Assembly: GCA_963760435.1 (NCBI GenBank)
Contig: CAVXDE010000040.1
Coordinates: forward strand, 199,031 to 263,030
DNA: 64,000 nucleotides
Direction: 5' to 3'
DNA from: JAFAXD01 sp963760435
GTDB taxonomy: Bacteria > Pseudomonadota > Alphaproteobacteria > Rhizobiales > Xanthobacteraceae
Numbering within the stretch: position 1 is the stretch's first letter; each line of letters starts with the position of its first letter. The position numbers and the translations under genes are program-made. Below the pieces are notes generated by a model. The model was not told where the DNA came from. It saw only the letters and a program-made list of their open reading frames with translations, and ran no database searches. Shown piece after piece: positions 51,528 to 61,053 of this stretch.

Positions 51528-51941
51528 ATGTCTAAACCCCGCAATAAATGGAAAAAGCGTAGAGCGAGCCGGGCCAAGCCCGCATTTGATCCGACGCAGC
51601 CGATCAATCCGGCCTTCACTTATCGTAAGCACAGCCCCATCGCGCGCGCCGTCATTGGTCTGGGCCCGACGCAAATGGACGAAAAGATCAAGTCCGGGGA
51701 GCTGCCGCCGACGTTTCCATTGTCGGAGTCCGGCAAGGCCCAGGGCTGGACTGGCGCGCAGCTGCTCGCCATTCAGAAGCGCCGGATGGATCAAGCAGAA
51801 GAGCAACTGCGCAACACTCAGAAGCAGCGTCAGCTGGAGCAAGCAGCCAAGCAGAACGAAGGGAGTGGGCAGCGGAGAAGATGGCGGCGATTGCCAAGGA
51901 AAAGGGTTTGCCAGTTTCTAATCTTCCGCCGGAGGACATGA
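51528..51941 (+). CDS. Small phage-type protein, possible AlpA/excisionase-like
   Basis: The N-terminus is basic (MSKPRNKWKKRRASRAKPAF). The segment PTQMDEKIKSGELPPTFPLS followed by GWTGAQLLAIQKRRMDQAEE resembles AlpA/excisionase DNA-binding proteins, which read IxxKIKxGxFPxPxxLs...GW...I..W. The typical first helix is less clear here. The C-terminus is a Gln-rich helix that runs out into a low-complexity basic tail. It lies between the integrase and terminase fragments and overlaps the next gene by about 60 bases. Confidence 0.45.
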   Translation: MSKPRNKWKKRRASRAKPAFDPTQPINPAFTYRKHSPIARAVIGLGPTQMDEKIKSGELPPTFPLSESGKAQGWTGAQLLAIQKRRMDQAEEQLRNTQKQRQLEQAAKQNEGSGQRRRWRRLPRKRVCQFLIFRRRT

Positions 51942-52186
51942 AGGACTACTTCAAACGTATGCTTGATCAGCACCCGGAGATCGCGTTCAACAAATCGATG
52001 GATATGGTGCTTAAGGTCATGCCGCTGATGATCCAAGCAAACGTCGTACACGAGCACGGTAATAATGCTGGATACACCATCGAACAGCTGCGCGCCCTCC
52101 CGCCTACGGAGCTTGCAAAGCTCCATGGCGAAGAGGATCTGGCGGGAACAGAAAACCCGTCGCAATCCGCGAAATCAATTAATTGA
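51881..52186 (+). CDS. Hypothetical phage-type protein (101 aa)
   Basis: An acidic helical protein (MAAIAKEKGLPVSNLPPEDM; DYFKRMLDQHPEIAFNKSMD). Two features fit a small terminase-associated protein: location just upstream of the terminase fragment and overlap with it by 62 bases. No motif supports a specific function. Confidence 0.4.
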   Translation: MAAIAKEKGLPVSNLPPEDMKDYFKRMLDQHPEIAFNKSMDMVLKVMPLMIQANVVHEHGNNAGYTIEQLRALPPTELAKLHGEEDLAGTENPSQSAKSIN

Positions 52187-52739
52187 ATTGGTCGCGTGCG
52201 AGCGCGACTTGTTGCGCTTTGTCAATAATTGGGTGTGGACTTACGACCCGAGATTGGCCGTGAGCGGCGAGCTGCCAGCGAAAGTGCCATTCGAGTTGTT
52301 CCCTCGCCAACAGGAAATGTTGCAGTTCGTGTTGCAGCGGATCGAGCACGGCAACGACGGGCTGATCGAGAAGTCGCGCGACGTCGGTGCGACGTGGTGT
52401 CTGGTGACGCTGGCGATATGGAAGTGGCTGTTTCATCCCGGCTTCAAAACCACGTTCGGGTCGCGCAAGGTCGAGTACGTCGATCGCTTGGGAGATCCCG
52501 ACAGCATCTTCGAGAAAATGCGCATGCTGCTGCGCGAGCTTCCCAAGTGGATGCTGCCCAAGGATTTCAGCTGGCGTGAGCATTCAAATCACATGTTGTT
52601 GCTCAATCCCGTCAACGGCAACACCATTCGCGGTGAGGGCGGCGACAGTGCCCCAGACACCAGCGATGCAGTGAGCGTCGAAGACGCGTACGAGGCTTAC
52701 GATTTGGAGATGAATGCGAAGTACTTGAAAGGCAAGTAA
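52125..52739 (+). pseudogene. Phage terminase large subunit, N-terminal half only
   Basis: The ATPase domain start of a T4 gp17-like terminase is visible: FVNNWVWTYDPRLAVSGELP, FELFPRQQEMLQFVLQR, Walker-A-like EKSRDVGATWCLVT and WKWLFHPGFKTTFGSRKVEY. It then reaches NPVNGNTIRGEGGDSAPD and stops at 52739; the ATP-hydrolysis Glu region and nuclease domain are missing. An IS5-family transposase fragment begins three bases later. The insertion or deletion that carried the IS has therefore cut the gene. Confidence 0.75.
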
Positions 52740-52741
52740 AA

Positions 52742-53083
52742 ATGCCTTTCATCGGCCGTCAACGCGACGCAGCGGGGAGGCTCACGGGACAAATCGACAG
52801 TCTGGCACATAAACGCATAGCACCCTTCCAGCGTAGAAAGGCCAGCCGTTCAAACAAGCGCATCATCAGCGGAATCGTGCATGTGTTGAGAAGCGGCTGC
52901 CGCTGGTGCGATTGCCCGCCCGAATACGGTCCTCCGACGACGATCTACAATCGGTTTGTTCGGTGGGCGCGGCGCGGAATCTGGGAAACGCGAAGGGCCA
53001 CGCTATGGCTTCGGGATCCCGAACGCACAGGAGACCCGCCTCGGCAAAACCTCTTGGGCGGCAACGAGTCACCAAGTCGATGA
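52742..53083 (+). mobile_element. IS5-family transposase fragment
   Basis: The frame begins MPFIGRQRDAAGRLTGQID and includes SNKRIISGIVHVLRSGCRWC, DCPPEYGPPTTIYNRFVRW and ARRGIWE, the N-terminal signature of IS5-type transposases. The rest is missing, and the frame ends in unrelated sequence by 53083. Only the N-terminal ~85 residues are recognisable and the DDE residues are absent, so it cannot transpose. It marks the right border of prophage fragment 1. Confidence 0.78.
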
Positions 53084-53109
53084 ATTGAAAACCGCTGCGC
53101 AACGCCGAC

Positions 53110-54318
53110 CTACTGCTGTCCGCAGCGGCCGACTTTCTGCTCCTTGCACTGGTCCCTCACCTGGGGGATGGTGCCGAGCACCTTGAGACCGAGCTTGCCG
53201 TCGGGTTTCTTGTAGACCTCCATGGCGCGTTCGTCCTCGACGATGTCGCGGGTCTGTGGATCGATCATCACGGTACCGCGCGGGCCATTGATGGTGATCC
53301 CCTTGAACGCATCGACCACCGTCTGGCCGTCGTCAAGGTTGCCGTTGAGCTTCTTGATGACCCTGAAGATCGCATCCATGGTGTCCCAGGCGGCGGCCGA
53401 CATGAAGTCCGGATAGCTGTTCGGCCCGTAGGCCTCGTGCCAGGCTTGCGTAAATTCCCGGTTCGCCTGGTTGTCGAGATCTGCCGCGTAGTGGCCCATG
53501 ACGATCGTCCCGATCGCGACATCGCCCATGTCCTGCAGCTTGCTGTCGGGGACGACGTCCATCGGTCCGATCAGTTTGATGCCCGCGGCGCGCATGCCGA
53601 GGTCGCCGTACGTCTTCACAACGGCCGAAGCGTGCGAGCCCGACGGGATGAACACGTAGAAGCAGTCCGGCTTCTCGTCTTTTACGCGCTCGAAGAACGG
53701 CGTGAAGTCTGGAACCTGCGCGGGATCGCCCATAGGGATTGAATCGATCACCTTGCCGCCGGCCTGTTCGAAGCCGGTTTTGAAGGCGTCGGTCGAGTCT
53801 TTGCCCGGCGGAAAATTGGTGTAACCCATAGCCGCGGTCTTACAGCCCAAGCTTTTCGCCGCAAACGTGCCCATCGGATAGGCCGGATGCCACATGCTGA
53901 ACGAAAAGCGCACGATGTAGGGCGAGAGATTCGTGATCCACGCGGTGCCCGCATTGGAGGTGATCAGCGGCACCTTGGCCTGGGTGATTACCGGAGCCAT
54001 CGCAATCGCCGAGGGTGAGCCCACGACACCGGTGATGAGTTTGACCTTGTCGATCGTGATCAGCTCGGTCGCCACTGTCTTGGCGATAGCGCCAGAGGGC
54101 GGCCCCTCCTCGCGCTTGATGATATCGAGCTTATAGGGCTCAAGGTCCTTGGCGTGCAGCTTCACGTAGAGATCGAAACCCTTGGCCTGAGCGTCGCCGA
54201 GATCGGCGCTGACACCGGAAAATGGCAACATCAATCCAATCTTGACCGTTTGCGCCGACGTAATTTCCGCGCTGAGCACGAAGCAAAGCGAACCAACTAA
54301 GGTTGTTAATACTTTCAT
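53110..54318 (-). CDS. Branched-chain amino acid-type ABC transporter substrate-binding protein
   Basis: A 402-residue periplasmic binding protein of the LivJ/LivK (Peripla_BP_6) family. The signal peptide (KVLTTLVGSLCFVLSAEITS) is cleaved near SAQT. The mature part starts VKIGLMLPFSGVSADLGDAQ and contains ITGVVGSPSAIAMAPVITQA, PLITSNAGTAWITNLSPYIV and DCFYVFIPSGSHASAVVKTY. In this order such proteins often bind aromatic acids or other ligands rather than amino acids. It lies within the cargo between two prophage fragments, next to a cupin and a flavin monooxygenase gene. Confidence 0.9.
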   Translation of the reverse strand: MKVLTTLVGSLCFVLSAEITSAQTVKIGLMLPFSGVSADLGDAQAKGFDLYVKLHAKDLEPYKLDIIKREEGPPSGAIAKTVATELITIDKVKLITGVVGSPSAIAMAPVITQAKVPLITSNAGTAWITNLSPYIVRFSFSMWHPAYPMGTFAAKSLGCKTAAMGYTNFPPGKDSTDAFKTGFEQAGGKVIDSIPMGDPAQVPDFTPFFERVKDEKPDCFYVFIPSGSHASAVVKTYGDLGMRAAGIKLIGPMDVVPDSKLQDMGDVAIGTIVMGHYAADLDNQANREFTQAWHEAYGPNSYPDFMSAAAWDTMDAIFRVIKKLNGNLDDGQTVVDAFKGITINGPRGTVMIDPQTRDIVEDERAMEVYKKPDGKLGLKVLGTIPQVRDQCKEQKVGRCGQQ

Positions 54319-54526
54319 GATGCCCTCTCAGGAGGTCTCCAGAACCGGAAGGAGACGACGTGCCTGAGCACGACGAGATGCCGCTGGACCATAAGCTAAC
54401 CGACGGTTAGCCAGCGGCCGACATCGGACGCGGCGCGCACAATCGGCCAGTAGCGGTTCCAAGCTGAGCACGAATGGGCGCGGGCTGGAACGCCGCGCAT
54501 CCTCTATTTGGAACGGATTCTGAGGC

Positions 54527-54940
54527 TCAGGCCGGATCGCAAGGCTGGGTGCCCATCTCAGCGGGCACTGACACCTCAACGAGCTCGAGGTCGTCGGACG
54601 TGGCGATCTCCTGATGCGGCAGGCCACCGGGAATCATGACGCTATCGCCGACGCCGAACCGTTCTTTGCGGCCACCGGCAAATTCAAGATCGACCCAGCC
54701 TTTGAGGATGTAGACGAACTGCATATCGCAGGTGTGGTAGTGCCAGCCGGTGGCCCGATCCATGGCGGATTTGGCGGACGTCACTTGAGCTCGCATCTTG
54801 CCGCTCGTCGCGTCAGTGACCCCGAGATCGCGATATTGGAAGAAGTGGCGTCGTCCCGGCACATAGTGCGCGTCCTTAGCGGACGAAATCGCAAGCTTCA
54901 TGTCCTCTGCCGGCCGCGTAATCGTAGTCGCGTCACTCAT
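54527..54940 (-). CDS. Cupin-domain protein (137 aa)
   Basis: A single-domain cupin. Motif 1 is ATGWHYHTCDMQFVYILKGW (W-H-x-H-x4-Q; the usual Glu is Gln), followed by VDLEFAGGRKERFGVGDSVM, and motif 2 is PGGLPHQEIATSDDLE. ATG 54940 has GAGGGGGTCC just upstream; the longer minus-strand frame is a shadow. In this context a dioxygenase or a small ring-modifying enzyme is plausible. It lies between a binding protein and a flavin monooxygenase gene. Confidence 0.85.
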   Translation of the reverse strand: MSDATTITRPAEDMKLAISSAKDAHYVPGRRHFFQYRDLGVTDATSGKMRAQVTSAKSAMDRATGWHYHTCDMQFVYILKGWVDLEFAGGRKERFGVGDSVMIPGGLPHQEIATSDDLELVEVSVPAEMGTQPCDPA

Positions 54941-55304
54941 CAGGACCCCCTCGAGGTGGACGTACTCGGCACGCAGGATAAAGCCAGTCTCTTTCGAGAC
55001 CGGGCCCTCCTTGGATGGATCAGGTTCGATACCCGATTTCTCCTCCGAACCTACATGGTGCGATGACAGCTGCTCGGCGGCAAGGTGGCTACTGTGCACC
55101 GCCGCATCTCCATTTGCCGCCTCCGACGCGGAGGCCAGCGCGGTCCGCAGAACGGCTTCGTGCGCTTGTGTAGCCAGCAAGCGGGCGCCAGCCACAGCGG
55201 TTTTTTGCGCGGCTGGCGGGCGCGAGCCGGAACAAACCTCTTGGTACATGAAGGCTAAGCATTGCCCCTTGGCTGCTGCGCGGGATTCCAGATACGCTTG
55301 CCCG

Positions 55305-55529
55305 ATGCGCTCTAACCGCCGAGACCAGGAGCACCTACGAGCCGTGGAACGCAAAGCGGCTGCCGAGGCGCGGGAGATCATCTCGAAGGTGGAACGCGCG
55401 GCAGGTCGAAAGGCGCGAAGGCGCAGGGCACTCCTTAGAGATGCGACTATCGCAGTAGTCGTCGCAATCATCATCGCCGCGATCTGGAAGCCGCTTAGCT
55501 TGCTGCTGACCGCAGTTGCTATGCCATAG
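55305..55529 (+). CDS. Small membrane-anchored coiled-coil protein (74 aa)
   Basis: Encodes a charged helical N-terminus (RRDQEHLRAVERKAAAEARE, IISKVERAAGRKARRRRALL) followed by a C-terminal membrane segment (IAVVVAIIIAAIWKPLSLLL). ATG 55305 has no strong ribosome site; an in-frame ATG at 55248 would add 19 residues. Function unknown. Confidence 0.45.
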   Translation: MRSNRRDQEHLRAVERKAAAEAREIISKVERAAGRKARRRRALLRDATIAVVVAIIIAAIWKPLSLLLTAVAMP

Positions 55530-55571
55530 AACGCGATTACCCGATTGTGGTGCGGTGGAGCACCGAAACAG

Positions 55572-56894
55572 ATGACCCGAACGCGAGTTGCGATTATCGG
55601 CGGTGGAATCGGCGGGCTGACCGCAGCGGTCGCTTTGCGGCAACGCGGTTTCGAAGTGAGCGTCTACGAGCAATCTCCTCAGCTTGGGGAAATCGGGGCC
55701 GGCGTCAGCGTGGCGCCGAACGCCGTCAAGGCATTCCGAGCGCTTGGACTCGAAAAGGACTTGCTGGCAATCGGCTGGACCAGCGAGTTTCAAACGATGC
55801 GCAATGGCGAGACCGGCAAGATCATTTCGCGCCAGTCGTTGGCCGACAGTACGATCAAATTCGGCGCCCCGCACCTCACCGTGCACCGAGCCGAGTTTCT
55901 CGACATCCTCGTCCGGGCACTACCCGAATCCTGCATACGCACAGCAGCTCGGTGCCTTTCGATCGCTTCGCGGCGGGATGGCGCCGTTGCACGATTTGCA
56001 AATGGAAGCGAAATCGAAAGCGACATCGTCGTGGGCGCCGATGGCATTCATTCGGCCGTTCGCACCAGCTTGTTCGGCCCGGAGGCACCGCGGTTCACCG
56101 GGTGCGTCTGCTACCGCGGATTGATCCCGGCGACGGATGTCCCGTCCAGCATCAGAATGAAGGACACGGTATTGTGGATGGGACCACATGGTCACATTGT
56201 CCATTATCCGGTTAAGCGAGGCGAACTTCTCAACGTCGTCGCACACTTCGATAGTGATGCATGGACGGAGGAGTCCTGGACTCGAAAATGCGATCAAGCT
56301 GAGGTCGTTGCCACATACAAGAATTGGCACGAGTCGTTGCAGCAACTGATCAATGCCAACAAGACTTGGTACAAATGGGCGCTCTACGATCGTGAGCCGC
56401 TCGAGCAGTGGCACATCGGAAGGGCAACCTTGCTCGGAGACTCCGCCCACGCGACGCTGCCGTACCTCGGACAGGGAGCGGCAATGGCAATCGAAGACGG
56501 GTACGTACTTGCCTTATGCCTCAGCACGTCGGAAGACCCAGATGAGGCGCTTCGGGTCTACGAACAGATGCGCAAATCCCGTACGCGCCGCGTCGTGCTC
56601 GCCTCGCGTGAGCGCGCCAAGGAAAATCACCTTGCCTCGCCATGGGACCGTTTCAAGCGAGATGTCAGAATTGCGATTCGGAACCGTTTTGCCAGGGACA
56701 AGACCATGTTTCAGGGCGAGTGGCTCTATCAGTACGACGTGGCGGCTGAAGGTCGCCAGATCACCGGCGCTTCTTATCCGGGTCCACCGAACCCGCACCG
56801 CTATGATGAAGTTGGCAGACCCTCAGCTCACCGCTGGAGTTCGGCCGCTCGGCAACACTCGGCCCGCATACACCTGAACGAGATGTTTTTTTAG
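55572..56894 (+). CDS. FAD-dependent monooxygenase (salicylate / 3-hydroxybenzoate hydroxylase-like)
   Basis: A 440-residue class A flavin monooxygenase. FAD motifs are VAIIGGGIGGLTAAVAL (N-terminal GxGxxG), IVVGADGIHSAVR (DG motif) and TLLGDSAHATLPYLGQGAAM (GD motif). The segment HIVHYPVKRGELLNVVAHF is typical of salicylate 1-monooxygenase and 6-hydroxynicotinate 3-monooxygenase relatives. ATG 55572 follows a weak site. The gene is divergent from the cupin and binding-protein genes, so the cluster probably imports and hydroxylates an aromatic acid. Substrate not determinable. Confidence 0.9.
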   Translation: MTRTRVAIIGGGIGGLTAAVALRQRGFEVSVYEQSPQLGEIGAGVSVAPNAVKAFRALGLEKDLLAIGWTSEFQTMRNGETGKIISRQSLADSTIKFGAPHLTVHRAEFLDILVRALPESCIRTAARCLSIASRRDGAVARFANGSEIESDIVVGADGIHSAVRTSLFGPEAPRFTGCVCYRGLIPATDVPSSIRMKDTVLWMGPHGHIVHYPVKRGELLNVVAHFDSDAWTEESWTRKCDQAEVVATYKNWHESLQQLINANKTWYKWALYDREPLEQWHIGRATLLGDSAHATLPYLGQGAAMAIEDGYVLALCLSTSEDPDEALRVYEQMRKSRTRRVVLASRERAKENHLASPWDRFKRDVRIAIRNRFARDKTMFQGEWLYQYDVAAEGRQITGASYPGPPNPHRYDEVGRPSAHRWSSAARQHSARIHLNEMFF

Positions 56895-56970
56895 CAACCA
56901 TTTGGTTGCCTATCGTTGGGCGCGAGAATACGTCAGCAGCGTTTCCAGATCGGGCCGGCTTTCCTGGTGC

Positions 56971-57591
56971 TCAGTCCTTCCAAAGGCCTCTAAAGCGACT
57001 CGGCGCCAACTCCGTATAACGTACCGTGTTGCTGATGTTCCGGTGACCGAGATACGCCTGCAATGTCCGGGTATCGGTTCCTTGGTTAGCCAAGGCATAC
57101 CCGCAGGCGTGGCGCAGCATGTGGGGATGTGCCTTGATCTCGAGACCGGCCGCCTTGGTGGCGCGCTCGATCATGCGGCGGAACCCTGACACGCTGAACG
57201 GCGCACCGCGCTCGCTCACGAATACAAACGGGCTCCCGGCGCTCTCACGTTGGAGCTTGCGCAATGCCCGGAGTTGTCGGCCGGTCAATGGATGCGTTGC
57301 AGGCGTGCCGTTCTTGACCCTGCGAACGTGCAGGACGGCCTGATTGAAGTCGACCTGATCCCAACGAAGGTCGATCACTTCTGACGCACGTAGCCCGTGC
57401 CTAAACGCCAAGAGGATCATCGTCGCATCGCGGTGACCTTGCCGGTTGGCCTTGGCCGCCTCGATCAGCCGTTCGACCTCAGCGGGCGTCAGGTGCTCGC
57501 GGGTCCGTAGCTCCCGGTTCGAGCGGCGACCCTTCTTCAAGACTGTGCGCTTTTCAGGGCTTGGAGCGATGAGCTTCAGCCGCGCTTTCAT
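56971..57591 (-). CDS. Tyrosine recombinase, short XerC/FimB-like type (prophage fragment 2)
   Basis: A 206-residue recombinase with only the catalytic domain and a short N-terminus (MKARLKLIAPSPEKRTVLKK). Catalytic residues are Arg in FRHGLRASEVIDLRW, His-x-x-Arg in HPHMLRHACGYALA, His in AYLGHRNISNTVRYT and the Tyr in the same segment. FimB-type short recombinases invert or integrate small elements. ATG 57591 was chosen because upstream frame is shadow. It is divergent from a terminase-associated gene and convergent with the monooxygenase gene. Confidence 0.88.
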   Translation of the reverse strand: MKARLKLIAPSPEKRTVLKKGRRSNRELRTREHLTPAEVERLIEAAKANRQGHRDATMILLAFRHGLRASEVIDLRWDQVDFNQAVLHVRRVKNGTPATHPLTGRQLRALRKLQRESAGSPFVFVSERGAPFSVSGFRRMIERATKAAGLEIKAHPHMLRHACGYALANQGTDTRTLQAYLGHRNISNTVRYTELAPSRFRGLWKD

Positions 57592-57687
57592 TGGGAAATC
57601 CCGCTCTTTTGTAACTCTGCTGTGCGCATGTTGGCTGAAAAGCGCACAGCTCACAAGCCAATTCACAACAACACGGAAAGGTACCAA

Positions 57688-58164
57688 ATGCCACATGCTA
57701 ACCCAGACGTCCCGGCCGCATCACCGGCCGGTTCCCGACCTACTGCCCCACGATCCCGAGCCACGAGCCGCAAGGCGCTTTCGATTGCCGGCGGCGATCT
57801 CCGCAAAGCCTGGGCGCGGCGCTTCAGCGACATCCTGGACGGCCACATCGCCGATATGGGCGGTGAGGCGAACGTCTCGCAAGCCGAGCTGTCGATCGCG
57901 CGGCGCGCGGCGACGATCACCGTCGAACTCGAGCGGCTTGAAAGCAAGTTCGCCTCCGGCGAGGCCAATGATCGCGATCTCGACCTCTACCAGCGGGCCA
58001 GCGGCAATCTGCGTCGCCTTCTGGAATCTGTCGGTCTGCAACGTCGCCAGCGTGACGTGACGCCGACCCTGCAACAGTACATCGCCGCACGATACGGCCA
58101 AGCCGATGACATGATCGAGGGCGAGGTCGTCGAGGCTGACACCAACGCGGAGGTCAGTGAATGA
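57688..58164 (+). CDS. Phage protein, terminase small-subunit-like (158 aa)
   Basis: The region KALSIAGGDLRKAWARRFSD, HIADMGGEANVSQAELSIAR and RAATITVELERLESKFASGE matches a phage protein commonly found upstream of terminase large subunits in Bradyrhizobium-type prophages. The N-terminus (MPHANPDVPAASPAGSRPTA) is Pro/Ala-rich. ATG 57688 precedes MPHAN. Its stop overlaps an ATG at 58161 that starts a short frame with a plausible first ~45 residues (IRAVVHRDGTVSAFKISAPT) before it degenerates. Confidence 0.65.
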   Translation: MPHANPDVPAASPAGSRPTAPRSRATSRKALSIAGGDLRKAWARRFSDILDGHIADMGGEANVSQAELSIARRAATITVELERLESKFASGEANDRDLDLYQRASGNLRRLLESVGLQRRQRDVTPTLQQYIAARYGQADDMIEGEVVEADTNAEVSE

Positions 58165-58363
58165 TCCGCGCCGTCGTTCACCGAGACGGCACCGTGTCCG
58201 CATTCAAGATCAGCGCCCCGACCGTCCAAAGCCTTTGTCGTCGCCTGATCCTGGCGGGACTGGGTGCGCACGCCGCTCACCCAGCGCCGCGAAATCTACA
58301 CCGCCAACTTACACGAAGCAGAGCAAAACCAAAGCTATCGCACTGCCAATCTCAGGATAAACA

Positions 58364-59770
58364 ATGGTTGAATTCACTGAAAACCTGCGACGCAAGTGCC
58401 GCAGGTGCAAATCCAAATTGCCAACGCCGACAAGCAACGAGACGAGGCGTTCTGTTGCCGTGGTTGTTATGATCAATGGTATCGAACCCGTTGTCGGGTC
58501 TGCGAGCGGGACATCAAGCAGGGCCGGGGGCAGCAACGCTTCGTTTGCGAACGCGCAATGTGCAAAAAGGCCTGGAGGCAAAAGGTCGGCTTTGGTCGGT
58601 TTTTGACCGCGAAAACGACTACCCCTTACCCTACATCGTCCGCTGCAATCTCAAACCGCATCAGCATTGAAGTGCTGACCGCCAACCTCCGCACGGTGCG
58701 CGGGCGAACCGTGGTGGCCAGCCTATGCGACGAGCTTGCGTTCTGGATGTCTGATGAAAACTCGTCATCGCTTGACTCCGAGATTATCGCGGCGCTGCGT
58801 CCTGCTGCGGCAACCATCCCCGGTGCGGTATTGCTGAAGGCGTCATCGCCCTACGCAAGACGCGGCGTCCTCTATGAGGATCATCGCAAGCACTTTGGCC
58901 AGGACTCTGACGTGCTCGTGTGGCAGGCGGATACGCGCACAATGAACCCCACGGTGCCGCAATCATTCATCGATGCCGAGACCGAGAAGGATCCGGCGAA
59001 CGCGGCAGCCGAGTACGGGGCTCAATTCCGCACCGACGTAGAATCCTTTATCGCTCGCGAGGTGATCGACGCGGCTGTTGTGGCCGCTCGTTACGAGCTG
59101 CCGCCGGTCATGCAGCACACCTATTTCGCCTTTGTCGATCCGAGCGGTGGATCAGCTGAACTCGATGACGCTGGCGATCAGTCATCGTGAGGGGGATGTC
59201 GCTGTTCTCGATCTAGTCCGTGAGATCAAGCCGCCCTTCAACCCGTCGGAAGTCGTTGGCGACTTTGTTCAGGAGCTCCGCCGTTATGCGATCGGCTATG
59301 TTCGCGGGGACCGTTATGGCGCCGAATGGGTTGCGTCCCAATTCCGTGAGCGCGGTATCGAGTATCGAGTATCGGACCAAGCCAAGAGCGACATTTACAA
59401 GGAGCTATTGCCATTGCTCAACAGCGGCAAGATCGCGCTCTTAGACCATCCGCGGTTGATCGCCCAGCTTTGTGGGCTTGAGCGTCGAACCGCTCGCAGC
59501 GGAAAGGATAGCATCGACCACGCCCCAGGCGCGCATGACGACCTCGCAAACGCCGTTGCTGGCGCCTTGGTCCGCGTTGAGGCTTCGAGACGCGCTCCCA
59601 AGATACTTATATCGTCGTTACCGATGAACCGCACTGACTACTCGGGTTTTGGTCCGGAACCCTGTCGACAAAAGCGATACAGAGTGGATCGTGACGGCAA
59701 GCTCATCCCGACCTGGAGCACTGACGAGGAGATCATGCACATTCTCGGCGGCATCCCCCCGGGGAAGTGA
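58364..59770 (+). pseudogene. Zinc-finger protein and terminase large-subunit C-terminal half, frameshifted remnant
   Basis: First piece (58364 on): MVEFTENLRRKCRRCKSKLP then, after a shift near 58440, EAFCCRGCYDQWYRTRC and FVCERAMCKKAW, together a Cys-rich zinc-finger protein. Without a stop it runs into SIEVLTANLRTVRGRTVVAS and LCDELAFWMSDE (Walker B-like), LLKASSPYARRGVLYEDHRK and TYFAFVDPSGGSA, the second half of a terminase. A further shift near 59155 continues in NSMTLAISHREGDVAVLD, YVRGDRYGAEWVASQF and DSIDHAPGAHDDLANAVAGA, the nuclease region. The terminase N-terminal Walker A is missing, so a deletion has fused the two genes. Confidence 0.75.
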
Positions 59771-59976
59771 TTTCGAGAGCCGCTGTCTCGCCTCTCACCA
59801 ACTGCCCTGGATGACACATGACGCTTCGTGACACGTTTTCCTGTTCTAGTGCATACGCGCGCGCGTACGGGCAAAACGGAGAACGCGTCATGATGGGTCA
59901 TGCGTCATCCGTACTCCAACAGCCGATGGGCAAGGTGGAAATATACGTCCCCAACCCATCAATCCAAACGGCCGGA

Positions 59977-60951
59977 TTACCCGCTTGTGCGCGGCAGCGG
60001 TCGTTTGCTAGCGGCTCGCAACGCGCTCGGGGCAATTCCATAAGCTTTTGCAAAGCTGCGCGAAAAGTGCGCCGCGTCGTTGAAAGCCCACGAAAAGGCA
60101 ATATCGGTGATGGATCGCTCCACAAGGCGCGGATCAAGCAAATCGCGATGCGCTGCGCTCAGGCGCTCCCGCCAAATCGCTCGTTCGACCGTGGTGCCGT
60201 GACGGGCAAACAGGCGCGCCAGATTGCGGGTAGACATTTTCGTTTCGGCGGCAACCGCCGCTGGTTTTAGCGCCGGATCCGCGAGGTGCGCCCGAATGAA
60301 AAGACAGGCGTGAGAATATTGTGGTGCTTCCGCGCGCCTGGCGCGATCGCTGTCTGTCGGGAATGAAGCCGCGCGAAATAGTTCGGCAAACGCGCGCTCG
60401 ATTCCTATCTCCTCATCCGCCGAAAAGGCTAATGGCTCGTCAAGCGATGATAGTACGAGGCTTTGCAGCAGATGAGCGGGTCCAGCCGCTAGTGAGAGCG
60501 ACTGCGGCCGACCGCCTCTGATGCGAGCTCCTGGTAGCAGGCCTCTCGGCATTTTTAGTACTAGCTGCCGAAATGGATGGGGAAACTGGAAAAAGTAAGG
60601 TTCATCCGTCGTTACTACGGCGCCGCTGCCAGGGCCGAGGACTGCACGATCGGAGCCTTGGCCGGTTTGGCTTATACCATCGAGGTGCAGTACGGCGATT
60701 AGCTCGTCGTGCGGCGCGCGCGAAATTGTGGCTGGTGTGCGTCCAGCGCGCATAGCAGACGCTCGCACGTCTGAAATCCCGACGTTTCCGATCTGCCGAT
60801 GGCGAACCTCACCCCGAAAGTGCTGACGATTAGGCGCGTCGCACTCAAGTGGCACAAAGGTCTGGGTCACCACGTCCGCCCAATAAGAGAACCGCTCAGC
60901 TCCGGGTACTGAATCGGTTGATCTGACCGCGACGGTTGGACTTGGGTGCAT
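59977..60951 (-). CDS. AraC-family transcriptional regulator
   Basis: A 324-residue regulator. The N-terminal sensing region contains FSYWADVVTQTFVPLECDAP, typical of the AraC-binding-domain-like group, and VVTTDEPYFFQFPHPFRQLV. The C-terminal double HTH shows HLADPALKPAAVAAETKMST, RNLARLFARHGTTVERAIWR and the second helix ITDIAFSWAFNDAAHFSRSF with RSFAKAYGIAPSALR. It is divergent from the nitrilase gene by about 100 bp, so it most likely regulates it. Confidence 0.92.
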   Translation of the reverse strand: MHPSPTVAVRSTDSVPGAERFSYWADVVTQTFVPLECDAPNRQHFRGEVRHRQIGNVGISDVRASAMRAGRTPATISRAPHDELIAVLHLDGISQTGQGSDRAVLGPGSGAVVTTDEPYFFQFPHPFRQLVLKMPRGLLPGARIRGGRPQSLSLAAGPAHLLQSLVLSSLDEPLAFSADEEIGIERAFAELFRAASFPTDSDRARRAEAPQYSHACLFIRAHLADPALKPAAVAAETKMSTRNLARLFARHGTTVERAIWRERLSAAHRDLLDPRLVERSITDIAFSWAFNDAAHFSRSFAKAYGIAPSALRAASKRPLPRTSG

Positions 60952-61053
60952 GTTCCATGTCCGTGTTGATCAAGCCATCATGACCGCGTCGTGCATGCGG
61001 GGGGCATTGCTTCTGGCAGGATAGAAGCATCGCACCAAAAATAGGGGTTTGCC

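Larger units (their letters stand above)
49610..53083. mobile_element. Decayed prophage fragment 1
   Basis: Contains an integrase, several small phage-like genes, a terminase large-subunit N-terminal half and an IS5-family transposase fragment. No capsid, tail or lysis genes are present. Its right edge is marked by the IS fragment, immediately followed by an ordinary transport gene. Confidence 0.75.
56971..59770. mobile_element. Decayed prophage fragment 2
   Basis: Contains a short recombinase, a terminase-small-subunit-like gene and a frameshifted zinc-finger/terminase large-subunit remnant. Its terminase belongs to a different family from that of fragment 1. No other phage structural genes are present. 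Confidence 0.7.
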
